A stretch of 64,000 bases of DNA from contig CAWDWB010000005.1 in assembly GCA_963805925.1 (NCBI GenBank), forward strand, positions 124,001-188,000. Reading direction: 5' to 3'. Numbering within the stretch: position 1 is the first letter of the stretch; the number at the start of each line of letters is the position of its first letter. The notes beneath the pieces were generated by a model. That model did no database searches. It saw only the letters and a program-made list of their open reading frames with translations, and had not been told where the DNA came from. Shown one piece after another: positions 52,039 to 59,246 of this stretch. The position numbers and the translations under genes are program-made. This DNA comes from CAMPKL01 sp963805925 (GTDB taxonomy: Bacteria > Acidobacteriota > Terriglobia > Bryobacterales > UBA6623).

Positions 52039-52880
52039 CCGTAGTTTTGGCCGCGATTTTAGTCGCGCTCGTTATCACCGCGATCTTCTATCAGATCACG
52101 GTAGGCAGGAGGCCCGTCCGCGCCGAAGTGGACCAAAAGGCCCTTGTCGTCGCGAAAGCTGATTTGCCGATGGGCGCCATGATCACCGCCGAGGATGTTC
52201 GGCTCATTGACTATCCCGTAAACGCTTTCCCGCAAGGCGGGTTCGAAGCCATTGAAGACGTCGTCGATCGCTCCGTTACAGGGCAGATCCTCGCCAACGA
52301 GCCGGTCATCTCTGGCCGCGTCACCGAGAAGGGAGCCGGCTTCGGTCTGGCGCCTCTGATCAAGCAGGGCTATCGCGCCATTGCGGTCGCCGTGAATCAG
52401 GTCAGTGGCGTATCGGGATTTATCCTCCCGGGCTCGAAGGTCGACGTGCTGCTGACCGCGCGAGGCGTGGGCGGCAACAGCGAGAACCTGACGACGACCG
52501 TGCTCGAGAACGTCACGGTTTTGTCGACGGGACATAGCCAGGAGGCCGACGCGAACGGCCAGCCTCAGAATGTCCCGGTTGTGAACATGCTCCTCAAGCC
52601 GGAGGACGCCCGTCTGTTGACCCTGGCTACGCAGGAGGGCCGCATTCAGCTGGTCCTGCGTAACCCGAAGGACGACGAAGAGCAACTCGCTGAAAACAGA
52701 CAGATTACGAGCACGGCAGACCTTTTCGCCGGCATGGTCTCCAAGCCGAAGCCGGTTCAGCAGCGTGCGCCACGTCCGACTCCGGTTGTGGTGGCTCCGG
52801 CGCCGCCGCCGGTGTTTGAAATTGAGATGATTCGCGGCGACAAGCGGTCGACCGAGACGCTCGAAAGTTCCGGTAACTAA
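52020..52880 (+). CDS. rcpC: Flp pilus assembly protein RcpC/CpaB
   Basis: 286 residues: one N-terminal membrane helix (LLTVVLAAILVALVITAIFY), a SAF domain (ALVVAKADLPMGAMITAEDV, RLIDYPVNAFPQGGF) and an RcpC/CpaB C-terminal region (YRAIAVAVNQVSGVSGFIL, PGSKVDVLLTARG, VVNMLLKPEDARLLTLATQ) ending with a proline-rich tail. RcpC associates with the outer-membrane secretin channel of the Tad system and may contact peptidoglycan. ATG 52020 lies inside tadV. No insertions or losses seen. Confidence 0.93.
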   Translation: MDKRLLTVVLAAILVALVITAIFYQITVGRRPVRAEVDQKALVVAKADLPMGAMITAEDVRLIDYPVNAFPQGGFEAIEDVVDRSVTGQILANEPVISGRVTEKGAGFGLAPLIKQGYRAIAVAVNQVSGVSGFILPGSKVDVLLTARGVGGNSENLTTTVLENVTVLSTGHSQEADANGQPQNVPVVNMLLKPEDARLLTLATQEGRIQLVLRNPKDDEEQLAENRQITSTADLFAGMVSKPKPVQQRAPRPTPVVVAPAPPPVFEIEMIRGDKRSTETLESSGN

Positions 52881-52929
52881 GGCAAATTTGTACTACTTGC
52901 GACGACAGACTTGGGTGTAGGGTGTTGCT

Positions 52930-54291
52930 ATGGTTTTGTCTCCCAATCGAATCAACTATCTACTGAAGCCGTCAGTAATCTGGGCGGCCTGCTTATCGGT
53001 CATTGCGACCGGCGCTCTATGGGCGCAGGCGCCGACCGGTAACGAGATTCCGCTCGTCGTCGGTAAGTCAATCGTTCTGGATATTCCGGATGAAATCCAG
53101 CGCGTCTCGATCACCGACGATACGATCGCCGATGTGGTGGCGATCTCGACGCGAGAAATCCTCATCAACGCTAAGAGCGAAGGGATCACGACGCTGGTCC
53201 TGTGGTCTCGCGCCGGCGACCGCAACTTTTTCACCATCAATGTGGGTTCTAATCTTCAACAGATTCAGGATTTGGTGCGGGCAGCATTTCCTGGCGAGCC
53301 GGTTCGTCTCGTCGCCAGCCAAGGATTGGTGACCCTCAATGGGTCGGTCTCCAGCCCGGAAGTCGAGGAGCGGATTCTGGCCATGCTCGGCGGCATGGGC
53401 GCTAAGTCGGTGGTCAGCAATTTGGAATTGCCGATTCCCGCCGCGGACCGGCAGATTGTGCTGCGCGTGCGTTTTATCGAGGTACAGCGCAACGCTCTCT
53501 CCGAATTCGGCGCGAACATCCTCTCGACAGGCGCGCTCAATACGCCGGGTTCCATCACGACCCAGCAGTTTAGCGGACCGAGAGTTCAGTCGGTCGGCGG
53601 AAGTATCGGTGGCGGCCTATCTGGGTATTCCACGGACTTCAACCTAACTGACACGTTGAACATCTTCGCGTTTCGGCCCGATCTAAATCTTGGCGTTCTG
53701 CTGAAAGCCCTGGAGTCGCGCGGAATCAGTCAGTTGCTTGCCGAACCCAATGTCACCACGACGTCGGGCAAAGAGGCTGACCTGCTGATCGGTGGTGAGT
53801 TCCCCGTACCGATCATTCAGGGCGGCGCCACCGCCGGCGCGGTTACGATCCAGTTCCGCGAGTTCGGCATTCGCATTAACTTCTTGCCGGAGTTCACGCC
53901 TCGCGGATCCATCAAGATGCATGTCCGGCCCGAAGTTTCGGCTCTTGACTATGCTAATGCCGTCACTCTTCAGGGTTTCACGATTCCTGCTTTGTCGACA
54001 CGTCGCGTTGAGACCGACGTCGAACTGATGCCGGGGCAGAGCTTCGTCATTGGCGGTTTAATCGACAGCCGCATGACGGAGAGCGAAAATCGCGTACCTG
54101 TGCTCTCGAAGATTCCGCTTTTGGGAGAGATCTTTAAGAGCCGCTCCAAGAGTAGAAACAACAGTGAACTGCTCGTGCTCGTCACGCCTGAGTTCCCGGA
54201 AGTGTATGAGTCCGGGGAGCCCACTCCGACGCTGGCCATGCCGGAGGAATTCATGCCCCCGCTGAGCGAGTCGTTGGACTGGAAGAAGTAA
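52930..54291 (+). CDS. rcpA: Tad secretin RcpA/CpaC
   Basis: Forms the outer-membrane channel of the Tad pilus. 453 residues with a signal peptide (KPSVIWAACLSVIATGALWA), a pilus-secretin N-terminal domain (EIPLVVGKSIVLDIPDEIQ, RVSITDDTIADVVAIS, TLVLWSRAGDRNFFTINVG), a BON-like domain (LVASQGLVTLNGSVSSPEV), and the secretin core LRVRFIEVQRNALSEFG, SRGISQLLAEPNVTTTSGK, GGEFPVPI, ending VPVLSKIPLLGEIFKSR. Length and domain order are normal for the family. Lies 49 bases after rcpC. Confidence 0.94.
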   Translation: MVLSPNRINYLLKPSVIWAACLSVIATGALWAQAPTGNEIPLVVGKSIVLDIPDEIQRVSITDDTIADVVAISTREILINAKSEGITTLVLWSRAGDRNFFTINVGSNLQQIQDLVRAAFPGEPVRLVASQGLVTLNGSVSSPEVEERILAMLGGMGAKSVVSNLELPIPAADRQIVLRVRFIEVQRNALSEFGANILSTGALNTPGSITTQQFSGPRVQSVGGSIGGGLSGYSTDFNLTDTLNIFAFRPDLNLGVLLKALESRGISQLLAEPNVTTTSGKEADLLIGGEFPVPIIQGGATAGAVTIQFREFGIRINFLPEFTPRGSIKMHVRPEVSALDYANAVTLQGFTIPALSTRRVETDVELMPGQSFVIGGLIDSRMTESENRVPVLSKIPLLGEIFKSRSKSRNNSELLVLVTPEFPEVYESGEPTPTLAMPEEFMPPLSESLDWKK

Positions 54292-54337
54292 CGCTTGAAT
54301 TTGATTGGCACTGAACAGGAAAAGGCGGTTTTAAGGA

Positions 54338-55528
54338 ATGCTGGGGCATAGTGAGCTAGGAGCGACGCTGGTTTGTCCGAACCGAGCTCTCGCCGTGGAC
54401 TTTAAACGGGTTGCTAGCCAGCAGTCTGTCGAGTTCCTCGAGGAGATGGAGGACTACCCGACGTCAGCGCAACTGGAAGCGAGACTGCGGCAGCTCCGTC
54501 CGTCGATCGCTTTCATCGATCTAGACACGGATATAGAGACGGCGCTGTCACTTGTTACGGTCGCCTCTTCTATGAACCCTGCGGTTTACGTCGTAGGACT
54601 TAATTCCCAAAGCAGCGCGGATGTAATTATCCGCTCCCTGCGAGCAGGAGCTACGGAATTCCTTGGCGCTCCCTTTGATTCCGATTCCATCAACGCAGTC
54701 CTTCAGCGGATCCGCAAGCTTTGCGACACCCAGGTTAGCGATGCCCCCACCAACGGCAAGGTCTTTGGCTTTGTCGGGGTCAAGGCGGGCCAGGGAGTCA
54801 CAACGTTGGCGTCAAACGTAGCAGCGTCGCTTTCCAGCGAAGGCAAGCGCCGGACGTTGCTGATCGATTTCGATACCCTTTCGGGCAGTCTTTCGTTTGC
54901 CTGGAGGCTGACTCACTCCTACAGCGTCGTCGACGCCTTGGCTCATGCCGAGAAGTTGGACGATGCCCTTTGGGGCGCTCTGGTAACGAAGCGAAACGGC
55001 GTCGACTTATTGATGGCGCCGGACGCGCCGGAGATGCCGACGCTTCAAGCCGAACGGTATCAGCGGGTTCTCGACTTCGTCCGGACACGTTACGAGTACG
55101 TCATTTTGGATTTGCCCACCGTCTACGGGCCAGCTAGCAAGTCGCTGCTGCGGGAAACAGACCATGCCTACGTGATCTGTAACTCGGAGTTGTCTTCGTT
55201 GCATCTGACTCGCAAAGCAATCGCGAACATCGAACACGAGGGGCTCACGAAAGACCGCTTCTCGCTGATCGTGAATCGGATGAGCCGGCGAGGAGAACTG
55301 GGCCCGCAGGATATGGAGCGGGTTTTTAACTTCCCGATCAGTCATGTATTTCCGGACGACAGCGCCTCGATTCACCGGGCGCTTACCGCCGGCAAGCCGA
55401 TTGCGGCTTCCGCCGAATTGGGTAAGAAGCTAGCTGCCTTTGGCCAGAGTCTGACCGGCGACGGCTCGACGAAGAAAAAGAAAGCAGCGGGCGGCCTGAG
55501 GCTATCCGCGCTGTTATCGAACGGCTAA
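54338..55528 (+). CDS. tadZ: TadZ/CpaE polar localisation ATPase
   Basis: 396 residues. An atypical receiver-like domain (about 1-130; FIDLDTDIETALSLVTVAS) precedes a ParA/MinD-type ATPase domain. The Walker A region is VGVKAGQGVTTLASN (residues 147-160): the signature lysine Lys149 is kept but the invariant P-loop lysine is replaced by valine, so ATP handling is probably weak or absent, as in some other TadZ proteins. LLIDFDTLSGSLSF (Walker A') and VILDLPTVYGPASKSL (Walker B) follow. TadZ directs the Tad machine to its cellular site. The C-terminus is lysine-rich (TKKKKAAGG). Confidence 0.9.
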   Translation: MLGHSELGATLVCPNRALAVDFKRVASQQSVEFLEEMEDYPTSAQLEARLRQLRPSIAFIDLDTDIETALSLVTVASSMNPAVYVVGLNSQSSADVIIRSLRAGATEFLGAPFDSDSINAVLQRIRKLCDTQVSDAPTNGKVFGFVGVKAGQGVTTLASNVAASLSSEGKRRTLLIDFDTLSGSLSFAWRLTHSYSVVDALAHAEKLDDALWGALVTKRNGVDLLMAPDAPEMPTLQAERYQRVLDFVRTRYEYVILDLPTVYGPASKSLLRETDHAYVICNSELSSLHLTRKAIANIEHEGLTKDRFSLIVNRMSRRGELGPQDMERVFNFPISHVFPDDSASIHRALTAGKPIAASAELGKKLAAFGQSLTGDGSTKKKKAAGGLRLSALLSNG

Positions 55529-55566
55529 CGTGCGTTTTTTGAAGATTTGAGAGAGGTCGACACGGA

Positions 55567-56940
55567 ATGGCTTTGCCAACAGACATCGCGCCAGCAGGTA
55601 CCGGGGAACTGACCTGGGAAGAGCGTTTGCGCCGCGGCAGCGGTCGAACGCGACTCACCCTGAATCCCGAATACCAAGAGCTCAAGTTTAAGCTTCACCG
55701 CAAGCTGCTCGACAAGATCAATCTCGAAGCTCTCGCCAGCATCGAGAATCAAAAGGTTCGCATCGAAGTGCGCAACGCTTTGATGGCGTTGATGGACGAC
55801 GAGTCTACGCTGTTGAGTTCGCTCGAACGCCAGCAGATCTGCGACGAAGTCCTCGATGAAGTTTTCGGTCTCGGCCCCCTGGAGCCTTTGCTGCAAGATC
55901 CGACCATTTCGGACATCTTGGTCAATACACACAAGCAGGTCTATGTCGAGCGCAAAGGCCGGCTCGAGTTGACCAACGTGACCTTTAAGGATGACGGCCA
56001 CCTTCTGCGCATCATCGACAAAATCGTGTCGCAGGTTGGTCGTCGCGTCGATGAGTCGTCGCCGATGGTCGATGCCCGTTTGATCGACGGTTCGCGCGTC
56101 AACGCAATCATCCCGCCGCTTGCTGTCGATGGACCCTTGCTGTCGATTCGTCGTTTTGCGACCGACAAGCTCATGCCGGACGATCTGGCGGCGAACAAGT
56201 CAATTACGCCGGGAATGATGGAAATTCTTAAGGCGGCGGTCAAGGCCCGCCTCAACATCCTGATCTCCGGCGGTACCGGTTCCGGCAAGACGACCATGCT
56301 CAACGCTTTGAGTTCGTTGATCTCGCCCGATGAGCGCATCGTCACCATCGAGGACGCGGCCGAGTTGCAGCTCAAGCAGCCCCATGTGGCCCGCCTCGAA
56401 ACGCGCCCGCCGAACATCGAAGGTAAGAACGCCATCCGTCAGCGCGAACTGCTGGTAAATGCCCTGCGTATGCGTCCTGACCGCATCGTCATCGGCGAGT
56501 GCCGCGGCGAAGAGACGCTCGACATGCTTCAGGCGATGAACACCGGTCACGACGGCTCGATGACGACGTTGCACGCTAATACGCCTCGCGACGCCATCAG
56601 CAGAATGGAAGTGATGGTCACCCTCGGCAGTTCGAATATGCCCATTGTCGCCATTCGTCAGCAGATCGCCGCTGCGGTGGATCTGGTCGTGCAAGTGACT
56701 CGTATGAGCGACGGCTCGCGTCGCTGCCGCAGCTTGACTGAGGTCACCACGATGGAAGGCGATCAGGTCATGCTTCAGGATCTGTTCGTTTTCGAGAAAC
56801 GCGGAGTCTCGGCTGAAGGCAAGGTGCTGGGTCGCTTTGCCGCTACAGGTATCCGTCCGCGCTTCTACGAAAAGATCGTAGCCGCCGGCATGAGGATTGA
56901 GCCGGAAGTGTTTGAGGAAGTCGTCGAAATTGGCGAGTAG
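55567..56940 (+). CDS. tadA: Tad pilus assembly ATPase TadA/CpaF
   Basis: The single hexameric motor ATPase that both extends and retracts Flp pili. 457 residues: an N-terminal helical region with a conserved LVNTHKQVYVERKGRLE segment, then the secretion-ATPase core with Walker A GGTGSGKTT at residues 235-243, the Asp box VTIEDAAELQL, RPPNIEGKNAIRQRELLVN, Walker B RIVIGECRGEETLDMLQ and the His box GHDGSMTTLHANTPRDAI. All catalytic elements are intact. GAGAGG precedes the ATG by about 11 bases. 38 bases after tadZ. Confidence 0.95.
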   Translation: MALPTDIAPAGTGELTWEERLRRGSGRTRLTLNPEYQELKFKLHRKLLDKINLEALASIENQKVRIEVRNALMALMDDESTLLSSLERQQICDEVLDEVFGLGPLEPLLQDPTISDILVNTHKQVYVERKGRLELTNVTFKDDGHLLRIIDKIVSQVGRRVDESSPMVDARLIDGSRVNAIIPPLAVDGPLLSIRRFATDKLMPDDLAANKSITPGMMEILKAAVKARLNILISGGTGSGKTTMLNALSSLISPDERIVTIEDAAELQLKQPHVARLETRPPNIEGKNAIRQRELLVNALRMRPDRIVIGECRGEETLDMLQAMNTGHDGSMTTLHANTPRDAISRMEVMVTLGSSNMPIVAIRQQIAAAVDLVVQVTRMSDGSRRCRSLTEVTTMEGDQVMLQDLFVFEKRGVSAEGKVLGRFAATGIRPRFYEKIVAAGMRIEPEVFEEVVEIGE

Positions 56941-56959
56941 ACGCTAGGAGCCGTAAGTC

Positions 56960-57934
56960 ATGACGACATACATAGTTTTTTTCGCAGTACTTACGCTGTT
57001 CATGGTTGGCGCAATTGTCTTTGCGAACAACTTCATGCGCAAGCGCGAAGTCGACGAAATGAAGGACCTTGTCTCCGGCAAGACGACGAAGACGAAGTCA
57101 AAGACGGGTGATGGAAGCGGTTCGCTGCTCAAGAGCGAGAAGTTGAGCCCCCGAGATCTGATTGCGCAAACGTTCTTGGGTCAAAACCTCAACCAGCGCC
57201 TGCGCGACTACATCGAGCAGGCCGGCATGGACTGGGACCCGGCGCGAACGCTCTATATGTCGGCGATTCTCGGCGTCGGCGGCTTCAATCTCTTCTGGTA
57301 TGTCATTCCCCGCGGACAGATGATCTCACCGATCGGAGCCATCGTCGGCGCCGCGATCCCATTCTTCATTCTGTGGAGAAAGCGGACTAAGCGAATGTAC
57401 GCATTCGAAGAGCAGTTTCCGGACGCCTTGGAGTTTGTCGCCCGTGCGATGAGAACTGGACATGCGTTCTCAGTGTCGCTAGAGATGCTCTATAAGGACT
57501 TCGGTCCGCCGCTTTCGGACGAATTCAAGCGGACGTTCGACGAGCAGAACTTGGGCTTACCCTTGGAAGTGGCTCTCGAGAGACTTGGGACTCGCGTGCC
57601 GTTGCTTGACGTCCGATTCTTTGTCTCGGCAGTCATGCTGCAGAAGAGAACCGGCGGTAATCTGGCGTCGCTGCTCGACAATCTCTCGTACTTGATGAAA
57701 GAGCGCTTCAAGCTGCGCGGCAAGATTCGCGCGATCAGCGCCCACGGCCGTATCTCGGGTCTGGTGCTTTCTATGATCCCCATCTGCGTGGGCATCATGA
57801 TGTTTTTCACCAATGACGAATATGTCCTGTTCTTCTTTGATGATCCCGACGGGAAGATCATGATGGCAGTGACGATCATTCTGCAATTGCTTGGCTTTAT
57901 CTCGATTCGCAAACTGACGGATCTGGGGCTTTAG
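56960..57934 (+). CDS. tadB: Tad inner-membrane platform protein TadB
   Basis: 324 residues with a type II secretion F-domain. One N-terminal helix (YIVFFAVLTLFMVGAIVFA) is followed by a charged linker, a pair of helices near residues 95-135, the T2SSF domain FPDALEFVARAMRTGHAFS and VPLLDVRFFVSAVMLQKR with GNLASLLDNLSYLMKERF, and two C-terminal helices. TadB pairs with TadC to make the platform driven by TadA. TAGGAG lies 9 bases before the ATG. 19 bases separate it from tadA and 9 from tadC. Confidence 0.93.
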   Translation: MTTYIVFFAVLTLFMVGAIVFANNFMRKREVDEMKDLVSGKTTKTKSKTGDGSGSLLKSEKLSPRDLIAQTFLGQNLNQRLRDYIEQAGMDWDPARTLYMSAILGVGGFNLFWYVIPRGQMISPIGAIVGAAIPFFILWRKRTKRMYAFEEQFPDALEFVARAMRTGHAFSVSLEMLYKDFGPPLSDEFKRTFDEQNLGLPLEVALERLGTRVPLLDVRFFVSAVMLQKRTGGNLASLLDNLSYLMKERFKLRGKIRAISAHGRISGLVLSMIPICVGIMMFFTNDEYVLFFFDDPDGKIMMAVTIILQLLGFISIRKLTDLGL

Positions 57935-57943
57935 GTAGGAACC

Positions 57944-58867
57944 ATGAGCGCGCTCATCGCATCGATACTACTTTTCTTCGTCATCACGGTCGTGCTGAGC
58001 GTGATGGGGTTCAAGTTCTGGGCCCAGCCGCAGACCGCCGTGGAGCGCGTCATGGGTGAAGTGGAAGTTTCGCAGCAATCCATGCGAGATCCTTCGCTGA
58101 GCTTCCGGGATCTGCTGGCCAAGATCGGCGACATGGTTCCCTCGAACCCCGCCGACGTCGGCATCATCCAGAGACGTCTGCTTGCAGCCGGCATTCGTAA
58201 CCCCAGAGCTCTGCACTTCCTATACGGCATCAAAGCCAGTTTCGCTCTCACGCTAAGCGTCGTCGGCGCCGGTGCGCTTTTTGGAACGGGCTCGGCCAAT
58301 GAATTGGCGCCGTTTCAGATTCTCGCACTGGGCGGCTTTGGTTGGGCCGCGCCGAATTTTGTGTTAGGTCGCATGGCCTCCCGCCGCCAGTTGGCGATTC
58401 GTAAAGGGCTGCCAAACGCACTCGACATGCTCGTCATCTGCGTGGAGTCAGGCTTAGGTTTAGACCAAGCCCTGATGCAAGTGAGTAAAGAGTTGCGTAC
58501 CGCGCATCCTGAAATTACTGATGAATTTACCGTCTTGAACCTTGAGATGCGCGCCGGTAAGCGCCGCGCCGAATCGTTGAAGAACATGGGCGACCGCGCC
58601 GGCGTCGACGAACTCAAACGAATGGTCAGTACCTTAATTCAGGCGGATAAGTTCGGTACCAGCATTTCGCAGACTCTGAGAAACTTCTCAGACTACATGC
58701 GAACGCAAATGAGACAAGAGGCCGAAGAGAAGGCGGCGAAAATCGGCGTTAAGCTGGTCTTCCCGATCTTCTTCTTTATTTTGCCGGCTCTCTTCGTGGT
58801 CACGGTTGGGCCGATGTTGGTCCGCGTAGTCCGTGACTTCTTGCCGCAGATCATGGGCAATTTTTAG
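57944..58867 (+). CDS. tadC: Tad inner-membrane platform protein TadC
   Basis: 307 residues, a second T2SSF-domain protein paralogous to TadB. N-terminal helix ASILLFFVITVVLSVMG; middle helices LTLSVVGAGALFGTG; T2SSF core ALDMLVICVESGLGLDQAL, TDEFTVLNLEMRAGKRR, LKRMVSTLIQADKFGTSI and SDYMRTQMRQEAEEKAAK; C-terminal helix VFPIFFFILPALFVVTVG. GTAGGA precedes the start. It is followed 35 bases later by a tiny gene with its own strong ribosome binding site. Confidence 0.93.
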   Translation: MSALIASILLFFVITVVLSVMGFKFWAQPQTAVERVMGEVEVSQQSMRDPSLSFRDLLAKIGDMVPSNPADVGIIQRRLLAAGIRNPRALHFLYGIKASFALTLSVVGAGALFGTGSANELAPFQILALGGFGWAAPNFVLGRMASRRQLAIRKGLPNALDMLVICVESGLGLDQALMQVSKELRTAHPEITDEFTVLNLEMRAGKRRAESLKNMGDRAGVDELKRMVSTLIQADKFGTSISQTLRNFSDYMRTQMRQEAEEKAAKIGVKLVFPIFFFILPALFVVTVGPMLVRVVRDFLPQIMGNF

Positions 58868-58902
58868 GTCGTTTGGAAAAGGACGAGGAAGGAGAAACAA
58901 CA

Positions 58903-59004
58903 ATGGACGCCAGTACAGTAAGAATCATTTGTGGGTTAGTTGCCGTTGCGCTCTTGGCTTTGATTGTCATGCGCAGGCGCTCGCGCGCGCAGCAAGAGGA
59001 CTAG
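58903..59004 (+). CDS. 33-residue single-helix membrane protein at the end of the Tad operon
   Basis: ATG 58903 to TAG 59002-59004 encodes 33 residues, too short for routine ORF listing. AGGAAGGAGA, among the best ribosome binding sites in the window, lies 8 bases before the ATG. The peptide has a short N-terminus (MDASTVR), one hydrophobic helix (IICGLVAVALLALIVM, residues 8-23) and a basic tail (RRRSRAQ) predicting N-out/C-in topology by the positive-inside rule. It lacks the Gly-x5-Glu prepilin cleavage site, so it is not an ordinary Flp pilin. Position suggests a small accessory subunit of the TadB/TadC platform. Function unknown. Confidence 0.65.
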   Translation: MDASTVRIICGLVAVALLALIVMRRRSRAQQED

Positions 59005-59074
59005 AAACAAGTAGGCCTCTCTTAACAGCCGCCTCTGCGCCGGAAGGCCGAAGATGCGAGCGCGTGAGCCGGCC

Positions 59075-59170
59075 AGTGAGCGGTCAGCCGCTCGCTGATG
59101 CGGCGTGGGACTGGCGCGGAGTGCGGCGAAGATTTGGTGAAGTCCAGCTCAAGCGGACTTCGCTCCGCAC
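59075..59170 (+). other. Two consecutive strong hairpins after the Tad operon
   Basis: Hairpin 1: AGTGAGCGG (59075-59083) pairs with CCGCTCGCT (59088-59096) around TCAG, with one G-U pair. Hairpin 2 is composite: GTGCGG (59121-59126) with CCGCAC (59165-59170) outside, and GAAGTCC (59139-59145) with GGACTTC (59155-59161) inside. They occupy the 242-base gap before the next gene. Neither is followed by a T-run, so they may be transcript-stabilising or processing elements, or part of a small RNA. Confidence 0.5.
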
Positions 59171-59246
59171 GGTCGCATCGAGCGGCTGCTGCAGTTTGAG
59201 AACGAGAGTGAAGTCGAGTGAGTGAAGGCTCAAGTGGAGTATACGG

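Noticed and set aside
58903..59004. Reading the 33-codon gene as an Flp pilin
   Set aside because: It has no Gly cleavage site followed by Glu at position 5 and is shorter than mature pilins; a basic C-terminal tail is also wrong for Flp.
58833..59225. 130-codon plus-strand frame overlapping the end of tadC and the hairpins
   Set aside because: It is in another frame across tadC, covers the tiny gene and two hairpins and shows no protein family features.
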